A DNA stretch of 5,305 bases from Euryarchaeota archaeon UBA605. Lineage in GTDB: Archaea > Thermoplasmatota > Poseidoniia > Poseidoniales > Thalassarchaeaceae. This document shows, piece by piece, positions 1 through 5,305 of the stretch. A program made the position numbers and the translations under genes. The notes beneath the pieces are model-generated. The model was not told the origin of the DNA. It made no database searches and saw nothing but the letters and a program-made list of their open reading frames with translations. The stretch is from positions 1 through 5,305 of the forward strand of contig DATY01000005.1 in NCBI GenBank assembly GCA_002504905.1. The letters run 5' to 3'. Every line of letters starts with the position of its first letter. Position 1 is the stretch's first letter.

Positions 1-7
1 GTAAATC

Positions 8-15
8 AAGGGTGA
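8..15 (+). promoter_or_regulatory. Ribosome binding site of the OleC-like gene
   Basis: AAGGGTGA lies just before the ATG at 20. Its GGTGA core (11-15) can pair with the UCACC of the 16S rRNA 3' end, leaving a 4-nt spacer. It supports the ATG at 20 as the start. Stop codons of a gene running in from the left are possible in all three frames here (TAA 2-4, TGA 13-15, or TGA 21-23 overlapping the ATG), so the gene may be translationally coupled to an upstream neighbour outside the window. Confidence 0.6.
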
Positions 16-19
16 ATTT

Positions 20-1663
20 ATGAATATCTTATCGCTTCTTTCTAAGATGACCAAATCTTTTCCTAATAAGATTGCATTTTCTTTCCGTCAAGATTATTCT
101 AATCACTATGATGAAATTTCCTTTAAAGAATTAGATCAGAAAAGTAGTATTGTAGCCCATTATCTAAAAAATAATGGATTTGAAAGAGGAACAAAAACTT
201 TAGTTTTGGTTAGACCAAGTATTGATTTTATCATCTTGATTTATGGTATGTTTAAGATTGGAGTCATTCCATTATTTCTATCAAATTTTAATATTAGTGA
301 TTCTAATGGTAGGAAACAATTGAGATTAATTATTAAGCGTGCTAACATCAACGCATTAATTGCTAGCCGTAAAATTTTATTCATCAGTTTTTTTCTCAGA
401 TTGCGAGGAACATCTGAAAGAATTTTATCAATGAATGATATTAAGAATTATTATTCTAATTCTGAAAATTATTCTGATTATACAATAGATTCCGAGATAA
501 ATTGGTTAGAAGAACCAGCATTTGTAAAGTACACTACTGGTTCTACTGGCCCTTCTAAAGGTGTGATATATAATCATGCGATGCTTCATTCCCATATTGA
601 TCTTCTAAAATCTCAAGGTCTTAACAAAGATGATATTTTTTTTGGACGTTCAGGTACTTTAATTGTTCATCCCTTAATTGGAATTCAATCAATAATTCAT
701 ACAAGTAAACCGAAGCTGACTAAAGGTAAAGATATAGTTGAAGCAATAAATAATTGGTCTGTTACAGCATGTTTCTTATCTCCTCCATCAGCAATCAATC
801 TTTCGAATTACCTTAAAAAAATGAATTCCGGTGACTCTGGTAATAAAGCGATGCCTACCTTAGAAAGATTATACGTAGGTGGTGAAACAGTTTCTCCGGA
901 AATTATCAGAGTTATAGAGCCGCATTTATCTCAAAATAGCTCAAAAGATGGAGGTTTCCATTTAGTCTATGGTGCTACTGAAGGATTCCCTCTTTGTCAA
1001 ATTCAGGCTAATCAAATTTTCCAAACGGAAGAGGAAACCAAATCAGGTAATGGCATTTGCTTGGGAAATGCGGTCGGTGGAGTTAAAATTAGAATTCTTG
1101 AATTTAAAAATTCATTAGATAATTCGGTAGCGTTAGATGTTGAAGGTAAGGGAATTTCAGAGATAGGAGAAATATCTGTTTCTGGTCCTGTTGTATATTC
1201 AAAATTGATTTCTGATGATGAGAAAGAATTCGGAGGTTTTCTAACTTGGGCATCTGATAAAAATGATGGATCAGTTTGGCATAGAACAGGAGATCTTGGA
1301 TATATCGATGATCTAAATAGGGTCTGGTTAGTTGGAAGAAAGAAACATAGAGTTGAATTATCTAATGGAATCACATTGTACCCAAAACAGATTGAACCTA
1401 TTCTAGATTCGATGTTTGGAATTCGTACAGCGTTGGTAAATGGCCCAGATAATAATCATGCATACATAATTATTGAAGATGGGGGAGAAGATTGGAATAT
1501 ACTTAGTAATAAATTAAATCAATCTATCTCTATTTTATGTAAATTATTGAAGAGTGATATTGATTTTACATTTACATTATATGGAAAAGAGTTTCCAGTT
1601 GATTCTGGTCATCAGGCTAAAATAAGGCGTGAGGAATTAAGTCATTGGTTGAGTAAAAAATAA
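20..1663 (+). CDS. OleC-like AMP-dependent synthetase/ligase (candidate beta-lactone synthetase)
   Basis: A 547-residue member of the adenylate-forming (ANL) superfamily, complete in the window. Visible motifs in order are the ATP phosphate loop YTTGSTGPSKG (171-181), YGATEG (317-322), HRTGDLGYIDD (421-431), the hinge region GRKKHRVE (439-446), and a C-terminal block FPVDSGHQAKIRREEL (525-540) with the likely catalytic lysine K534. The GRKxHRV hinge, the VIYNHAML stretch after the P-loop, RPSIDF near residue 65 and the PVDxxHxAKIxRExL ending match my recollection of OleC rather than ordinary acyl-CoA ligases. OleC uses ATP to close beta-hydroxy acids into beta-lactones during long-chain olefin synthesis. 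No signal peptide is seen; a hydrophobic stretch near 118-128 could touch the membrane. The partner genes oleA, oleB and oleD are not in the window, so pathway membership is inferred. The alternative is a long-chain fatty acyl-CoA or acyl-AMP ligase. Superfamily assignment is secure, the OleC subtype moderately so. Confidence 0.9.
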   Translation: MNILSLLSKMTKSFPNKIAFSFRQDYSNHYDEISFKELDQKSSIVAHYLKNNGFERGTKTLVLVRPSIDFIILIYGMFKIGVIPLFLSNFNISDSNGRKQLRLIIKRANINALIASRKILFISFFLRLRGTSERILSMNDIKNYYSNSENYSDYTIDSEINWLEEPAFVKYTTGSTGPSKGVIYNHAMLHSHIDLLKSQGLNKDDIFFGRSGTLIVHPLIGIQSIIHTSKPKLTKGKDIVEAINNWSVTACFLSPPSAINLSNYLKKMNSGDSGNKAMPTLERLYVGGETVSPEIIRVIEPHLSQNSSKDGGFHLVYGATEGFPLCQIQANQIFQTEEETKSGNGICLGNAVGGVKIRILEFKNSLDNSVALDVEGKGISEIGEISVSGPVVYSKLISDDEKEFGGFLTWASDKNDGSVWHRTGDLGYIDDLNRVWLVGRKKHRVELSNGITLYPKQIEPILDSMFGIRTALVNGPDNNHAYIIIEDGGEDWNILSNKLNQSISILCKLLKSDIDFTFTLYGKEFPVDSGHQAKIRREELSHWLSKK

Positions 1664-1674
1664 ATTATATTTTA
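1655..1674. terminator. Possible overlapping T-rich termination region between convergent genes
   Basis: Two convergent stop codons (TAA 1661-1663 on + and TAA 1667-1665 on -) are 1 bp apart. Transcripts from the transporter side run into a six-T tract (complement of A1655-1660) a few bases past the stop. Transcripts from the other side meet ATATTTTATTC at 1667-1677. I see no stable GC-rich hairpin. A T-tract alone could suffice for archaeal-style termination; this is inference. Confidence 0.25.
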
Positions 1675-2909
1675 TTCAATATATTTACTCTGGGCTCTTC
1701 TCTGACAGGAAGATGAATTAAAGATGAAAATACTCCTACTGCAATACCTATCCACCAAACCATTGTATAACTTCCATAGATATCATAAAGAACACCTCCA
1801 AGATAAACTCCAACGAAACTTCCTAATTGATGTGAGAAAAATACAATTCCATACAATGTTGCCATATATTTTAATCCATAAATATGAGCTACTAAACCGC
1901 TAGTTAATGGTACAGTCGCAAGCCATAGAAAACCCATTGCAAAAGAAAAAATTAACACAGTGTTAGCAGTTATTGGTGTCAATATGAACCAAGCTGCAGC
2001 TATAGATCTGCCAGCATAAATTCCAGACAATAACCATTTTTTACCGAACCTCTTTCCAGCCCAGCCGGCCATTAGTGTACCAAAAATATTAGCAGCTCCA
2101 ATTACTGAGATTGCCATCCCACCAAGTGCAGCTGTAGTTTCTATGCCTAGGTCACCACACCATCCTGCAGGATCTATAGGAGCACTCATTTCTGTTACTA
2201 ATGCAGGAAAATGTGCTGTGATGAAAGCAAGTTGGTATCCACAAGAGAAAAATCCTACAAATATCATCATATATGTCGGATCTTTGAAAGCTATGACTAA
2301 TATTTCTTTTAATGACTCTTCGATTTCTTCTTTCGACGCTCTTTCTGGATAACGCATAAATGGTAGTAAAAGTAGTACGCTTAATATCGAGATAGCAAAA
2401 ATAATGAATACCGATTGCCAAGTCATAGTCTTCAAGAGTATAATCGCTACAGTAGGTCCTACGATTTGTCCTGCAGATCCAGATGCCGTTGCAATTGCCA
2501 GACTCATGGCCCTATGCTCAGGCGCACTAGCCCTTCCTACAACAGCTAATATTACTCCGAATCCTGTACCAGCAATTCCGAAACCAACTAATATTTCATA
2601 AAATTGAATTTCTATTGGAGTATTGGCTCCAGTCGTTAATAAGAGCCCTAAAGAATATAGGATAGCACCTAGAATTATTGCTTTTTTATCTCCAATTTTT
2701 TCTGCAAAAGCTCCAAAAAATGGTGCGCCAAATCCCCATGCAAGGTTCTGTATGGCAATAGCTAAACTGAATTCTGATCTTGGCCAACCGAATTCATCTT
2801 GAATTGGTATCTGAAATACGCCAAATGAGGCTCTGATAGCAAATCCTACCAATACGATAGAGCAACCTATCAATAATACTGGTGTGAAAAGTCGGGATTC
2901 TTTCCCCAT
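1665..2909 (-). CDS. Major facilitator superfamily (MFS) transporter, 12 membrane helices
   Basis: About 414 residues with twelve hydrophobic segments, the usual MFS length. Counting from the ATG at 2909, helix 1 is near 8-30. The cytoplasmic loop between helices 2 and 3 carries the MFS signature GAFAEKIGDKK (66-76), and the matching loop in the second half is GWAGKRFGKK (282-291). The two six-helix halves are joined by a charged linker (ERASKEEIEESLKE, 189-202). The late segments LWLATVPLTSGL (328-339) and SHQLGSFVGVYLGG (359-372) recall a widespread marine group near the oxalate/formate and monocarboxylate antiporter branches, so a small organic acid is a plausible substrate, but none can be read from sequence. 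The open frame can be extended to a TTG at 2915. I prefer the ATG at 2909 because neither start has a Shine-Dalgarno and ATG is stronger. It lies 55 bp downstream of the flavoprotein gene on the same strand, possibly in one transcript. Confidence 0.9.
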   Translation of the reverse strand: MGKESRLFTPVLLIGCSIVLVGFAIRASFGVFQIPIQDEFGWPRSEFSLAIAIQNLAWGFGAPFFGAFAEKIGDKKAIILGAILYSLGLLLTTGANTPIEIQFYEILVGFGIAGTGFGVILAVVGRASAPEHRAMSLAIATASGSAGQIVGPTVAIILLKTMTWQSVFIIFAISILSVLLLLPFMRYPERASKEEIEESLKEILVIAFKDPTYMMIFVGFFSCGYQLAFITAHFPALVTEMSAPIDPAGWCGDLGIETTAALGGMAISVIGAANIFGTLMAGWAGKRFGKKWLLSGIYAGRSIAAAWFILTPITANTVLIFSFAMGFLWLATVPLTSGLVAHIYGLKYMATLYGIVFFSHQLGSFVGVYLGGVLYDIYGSYTMVWWIGIAVGVFSSLIHLPVREEPRVNILNKI

Positions 2910-2964
2910 ACTCAATGGTATTTAGTTTCATGAATAATGTTGTCGGTAATTTTAATCATAAATA

Positions 2965-4497
2965 TCAAAATAATTTTTTTTGTATTGTATCGGATATATT
3001 TTTTTTCCTTTTCCTTGGTCTACTTCTACTTCCATGTTTCTTTAGAATTCTGCGACTTATAGTTCGTACATCATCACCTTTCCTAGCAGAGTAACTTTTC
3101 CTTATTCCTTCCTTTCTACTCTCAATTTCATTCAAAATTGGTAGTGGGTAGTCTTTACCAATATAGCACATTATGGATTTTTGTATTCTTTCAGGCATTT
3201 TCCATGGTTCATGAATGTAATCCGTTGGAACCATAGATAACTCAGGAACCCATTTTCTGATATATTCTCCTTCAGGGTCATGATCTTTCCCTTGTTTGGT
3301 CATTGAATATGCCCTAATGGTATTTATCCCAGTGGTTCCTGACTGCATACCTACTTGGGACCAATGAATTCCTGGTTCATAGTCTAAGAAAAGTTTTGCT
3401 AGGTACTCTCCAGTCTCTTTCCAGGGTAACCATAAATTGTAAGATGCACAAGACATCATCATCGCTCTCATTCTAAAATTAATCCATCCTGTAGTTTTTA
3501 ATTGCCTCATACAGGCATCAAAAAATGGCCATCCCGTATTTCCATTAGCCCATCTTTCAAATCTATCTTCATCCAGTAATCTAGCCATATTTTTTTCAAT
3601 AAGAGGATTTTGAGCAACTAGATCAAGATTTGATTCCATCTCTAATTTTTGTATAAAGTGACATCTCCAAGCTAATCTCCTTCGAAATGAACTCAGACTC
3701 CTTATCCAACTACTGTGATTATCAATATTTTCTTTATTATTTTTAATATAATTAATCTTCTCATTTGTTCTTTGTACTACGCGTCTCATTGAAAGAACTC
3801 CGGTTGTAAAATAGGGAGACAGTCTTGATCCATGTTTGGTTGACAAAATAGGACTAGAAATTGATTGACTATACCTCTTGCTATCAATATCTAAAAACTC
3901 ATTCATTCTTTTAATAGCAGCCTTCTCACCTGCTTCTGGCCATTCAGTAAGGGTACTATTATTGAGACCTAAATCTTTCATTTCTGGTACAGGACCACTA
4001 AATAAGATAGAATTTTTGAATAGGGGAGGTTCATTGAGAGGTATTTTCATTCTGGAGTCTCTTTCTTTTTTCCAGAAATCTCGATTTTTTAGTCTTCTAA
4101 TAACTCCATCATTTGGATATTCCTCCCATTTTATTTCATTATACTGGCACCATTTTGATATTTTTTTATCTCTTTCATATGACCATGAATTTCCAGTTTC
4201 TTGATGGCTAAGCAATCTCTTAATTCCATATTCGTTATTTATTTTTTTTAATATTTCACTTGCTTCACCAATGTAAAAATGCATATCAGAACCTATTTTT
4301 CTTAGATTTTTTGATAATTCTATCGCACAGTCCAATTCCCAATTAATGTGTATCTCTGAAGTATCCTTGAGTTTCAATCTCTCAGTTTCTAGCATGAACA
4401 CACACAAAACATGTCTTCCAGATAAAGAGGCACTTAGTAGAGGTGCATGGTCCCTACATCTTAAATCTCGCTTGAACCAAACAACATCTATAGCCAT
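2965..4497 (-). CDS. Cryptochrome/deoxyribodipyrimidine photolyase family flavoprotein
   Basis: A 510-residue protein with the two photolyase domains. The N-terminal Rossmann antenna domain starts VVWFKRDLR (5-13). The FAD-binding helical domain includes SRLSPYFTTG (224-233), FRRRLAWRCH (271-280), GNTGWPFFDACMRQL (319-333) and TGWINFRMRAM (336-346). Such enzymes use blue light and reduced FAD to split UV-induced pyrimidine dimers, or act as light sensors. Aligned by eye to E. coli PhrB, numbering runs together from about 277 to 382: substrate-stacking W277, W338, R344, W359 and D372 are kept, while E274 is R, W306 is R, N341 is F, N378 is H and W382 is V. The usual WQW-A-GTG segment is replaced by SQVGMQSGTTGINT (380-393), typical of a divergent clade I recall from cyanobacteria and marine plankton. 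A basic tail (471-510, 16 Lys/Arg in 40) follows. The start fits the family N-terminus but lacks a Shine-Dalgarno. Family is sure; repair versus sensory role is not. Confidence 0.93.
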   Translation of the reverse strand: MAIDVVWFKRDLRCRDHAPLLSASLSGRHVLCVFMLETERLKLKDTSEIHINWELDCAIELSKNLRKIGSDMHFYIGEASEILKKINNEYGIKRLLSHQETGNSWSYERDKKISKWCQYNEIKWEEYPNDGVIRRLKNRDFWKKERDSRMKIPLNEPPLFKNSILFSGPVPEMKDLGLNNSTLTEWPEAGEKAAIKRMNEFLDIDSKRYSQSISSPILSTKHGSRLSPYFTTGVLSMRRVVQRTNEKINYIKNNKENIDNHSSWIRSLSSFRRRLAWRCHFIQKLEMESNLDLVAQNPLIEKNMARLLDEDRFERWANGNTGWPFFDACMRQLKTTGWINFRMRAMMMSCASYNLWLPWKETGEYLAKLFLDYEPGIHWSQVGMQSGTTGINTIRAYSMTKQGKDHDPEGEYIRKWVPELSMVPTDYIHEPWKMPERIQKSIMCYIGKDYPLPILNEIESRKEGIRKSYSARKGDDVRTISRRILKKHGSRSRPRKRKKNISDTIQKKLF

Positions 4498-4501
4498 AAA
4501 G

Positions 4502-4532
4502 ATAACATAAAATCCGCGGCATATTATGTTAT
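4502..4532. repeat. Perfect 9-bp inverted repeat beside the flavoprotein start
   Basis: ATAACATAA (4502-4510) and TTATGTTAT (4524-4532) are perfect inverted copies separated by 13 bp. The spacer contains the palindrome CCGCGG (4514-4519), nearly centred and the only GC-rich spot in the gap. The repeat begins 5 bp upstream of the flavoprotein ATG and overlaps the likely TATA or -10 position on the - strand. It could be an operator or, if transcribed, a weak stem at the start of the mRNA. Confidence 0.5.
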
Positions 4533-4572
4533 GTCTTTCTAATATTCTGTATCTAAATAAATAACAATCCTA

Positions 4573-4592
4573 TGTAAGTAAACATTCTTACA
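4573..4592. repeat. Dyad 1, TGTAAG-N8-CTTACA
   Basis: A 20-bp dyad with perfect 6-bp arms (TGTAAG 4573-4578 and CTTACA 4587-4592) around an 8-bp spacer. The half-site distance of just over one helical turn suits a dimeric regulator. It sits upstream of the TATA-like GATATAAG of the CoA-binding gene and shares its half-site pattern with dyad 2. Confidence 0.45.
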
Positions 4593-4597
4593 CACGA

Positions 4598-4616
4598 TAT
4601 AAGAAATAATCTTATA
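4598..4616. repeat. Dyad 2, TATAAG-N7-CTTATA
   Basis: A 19-bp dyad with perfect 6-bp arms (TATAAG 4598-4603 and CTTATA 4611-4616) around a 7-bp spacer, 5 bp after dyad 1. The arms match dyad 1 except at the second position (A for G). The left arm coincides with the possible TATA or -10 box of the CoA-binding gene, so it could be a second operator copy, a core promoter element, or chance in AT-rich sequence. Confidence 0.4.
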
Positions 4617-4625
4617 ACTCACATA

Positions 4626-4634
4626 GAAAGGAAG
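4626..4634 (+). promoter_or_regulatory. Ribosome binding site of the CoA-binding protein gene
   Basis: GAAAGGAAG contains an AAGGA core complementary to the 16S 3' end. The core AGGA (4629-4632) is 9 nt before the ATG at 4642, which supports that start. The divergent flavoprotein gene has nothing comparable. Confidence 0.6.
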
Positions 4635-4641
4635 TTCCAAT

Positions 4642-5298
4642 ATGCTAAAAAAAGATGATCTGAGTAAAAAATTATCCGATATTAGCTGTATCCACATTAT
4701 AGGAGCCAGTCTCAATAAAGAAAGAACAGCACATACAGCTGTGGGGGAAATTTCTCAAAGAGGTTGGAGAGTTGTACCAGTACACCCCAGAGATGCAGGC
4801 GCTACAATATCTGGAATACCAATAAGGTCAGAAATAGAAGACGGTGTAGAAGTTGAGGTAATAGTATTATTTCTTGCACCAGAAAGAGCTCGTGAAGTTA
4901 TTAAAAAATTAATGATAAAATACATTAGTTCCCCTCCATTAATTTGGTTTCAGCCGGGTGCTGAAGATGAAATTTCAATAAGTTGGCTTGAAGATGCAGG
5001 TTGGCAATTTGTTTATGATGACTGTATTGTCAGATTTATAGAAAGAAATAACTTAAAAAAACCAAAAATATCCATCCCATGGTTTCGTCAAATAATTGAT
5101 AACGATGAATCAGGATGTTCAATATGGACAGTACATGAATTTGGTGAAGATTCAAAATTACCTTCAACTAAAGTAGAATGGGTAGGTGACTTAATTGAAC
5201 TTAAACAATCCAATCATATCATTCCCAAGTATATCAGAGCGCTTGTAAATGATAACGAGAATATTGAAGAATGTGCAAGAAGATTGGCTTTACAATAA
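4642..5298 (+). CDS. CoA-binding-domain (Rossmann fold) protein with an unassigned C-terminal region
   Basis: A complete 218-residue soluble protein. Residues about 13-137 fit the CoA_binding_2 (YccU-like) Rossmann family: a first strand and glycine loop CIHIIGAS (16-23), a helix with HTAVGEISQRGW (31-42), a second strand VVPVHPRDAG (44-53), LFLAPERAREVI (76-87), the family-like WFQPGAEDE (102-110), and a late DDCIVRFIE (126-134) where relatives usually have a D/N-x-C-P-type motif. Relatives bind CoA or related nucleotides and resemble the N-terminal part of succinyl-CoA synthetase alpha, but their cellular role is mostly unknown. Stand-alone members are usually about 130-145 residues. This one adds about 80 residues (140-218) that I do not recognise, with tryptophans at 147, 162 and 180 and an acidic, helical-looking end. 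It has a Shine-Dalgarno and is divergent from the flavoprotein gene. Only 7 bases follow its stop. Confidence 0.85.
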   Translation: MLKKDDLSKKLSDISCIHIIGASLNKERTAHTAVGEISQRGWRVVPVHPRDAGATISGIPIRSEIEDGVEVEVIVLFLAPERAREVIKKLMIKYISSPPLIWFQPGAEDEISISWLEDAGWQFVYDDCIVRFIERNNLKKPKISIPWFRQIIDNDESGCSIWTVHEFGEDSKLPSTKVEWVGDLIELKQSNHIIPKYIRALVNDNENIEECARRLALQ

Positions 5299-5305
5299 CC
5301 ACATA

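Larger units (their letters stand above)
4498..4641. promoter_or_regulatory. Divergent promoter region between flavoprotein and CoA-binding genes
   Basis: This 144-bp AT-rich gap must hold start signals for both flanking genes. On the - strand an ATAATAT box (4521-4527) is centred about 27 bp before the flavoprotein ATG, the spacing expected of an archaeal TATA box on a leaderless transcript. On the + strand GATATAAG (4596-4603) lies about 40 bp before the CoA-binding ATG, giving a short leader that would include the Shine-Dalgarno. Such boxes arise easily in AT-rich DNA. Bacterial -35/-10 pairs can be found only as weak matches (for example TTGTTA, 17 bp, TATTAG on the - strand). The region also holds three inverted repeats, listed separately. 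Confidence 0.5.

Noticed and set aside
1..19. 3' end of an upstream gene at the left edge
   Set aside because: A stop codon occurs in each frame, but at most seven codons are visible, too few to support a partial gene.
1012..1374. Open frame of 120 codons on the - strand inside the OleC-like gene
   Set aside because: It lies opposite conserved ANL motifs, encodes a Ser/Pro-rich sequence with no recognisable domain, and has no ribosome binding site; it is an antisense shadow.
2143..2601. Short open frames on both strands inside the transporter gene (2143-2352 +, 2152-2421 -, 2404-2601 +)
   Set aside because: They overlap a well-supported membrane protein gene, have no motifs, and are expected by chance.
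2910..2915. TTG start at 2915 for the transporter
   Set aside because: It adds only two residues and has no Shine-Dalgarno; the ATG at 2909 is more likely, though the TTG is not excluded.
2916..2964. Possible terminator or small RNA between the flavoprotein and transporter genes
   Set aside because: The gap is short and AT-rich; I see no stable stem followed by a T-run in the direction of transcription.
3878..4204. Open frame of 108 codons on the + strand opposite the flavoprotein gene
   Set aside because: It is antisense to conserved photolyase coding sequence, with no family resemblance or ribosome binding site.

Overview
This AT-rich window (roughly one third G+C by eye) holds four apparently intact genes and almost no spare DNA. 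From left to right they are an OleC-like ATP-dependent adenylating enzyme (+ strand), a 12-helix major facilitator transporter (- strand), a cryptochrome/photolyase-family flavoprotein (- strand), and a Rossmann-type CoA-binding protein (+ strand). I see no RNA genes, insertion sequences, CRISPR arrays or attachment sites.

A light-damage repair flavoprotein, compact spacing and low G+C suggest a free-living microbe of sunlit, probably marine, surface water. The flavoprotein resembles a clade I associate with cyanobacteria and planktonic marine groups. The mix of genes with a clear Shine-Dalgarno (the two + strand genes) and without one (the two - strand genes) fits a low-G+C planktonic euryarchaeon (marine group II/III type) but also some bacteria. 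The domain of life cannot be settled from this window.

Region by region: positions 20-1663 encode the OleC-like enzyme, whose upstream neighbours are cut off at the left edge. Its stop codon lies 1 bp from the stop of the convergent transporter gene (2909-1665). The transporter follows the flavoprotein gene (4497-2965) in the same direction after a 55-bp gap, so the two may be co-transcribed. A 144-bp divergent intergenic region (4498-4641) separates the flavoprotein gene from the CoA-binding gene (4642-5298). It holds a 9-bp inverted repeat beside the flavoprotein start and two tandem dyads beside the CoA-binding gene.

No single pathway joins the four genes. The points most worth a second look are the OleC signature in the adenylating enzyme, the loss of two of the three classical electron-transfer tryptophans in the flavoprotein, the paired dyads in the divergent promoter region, and the unassigned C-terminal part of the CoA-binding protein. 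I found nothing that proves a new system.
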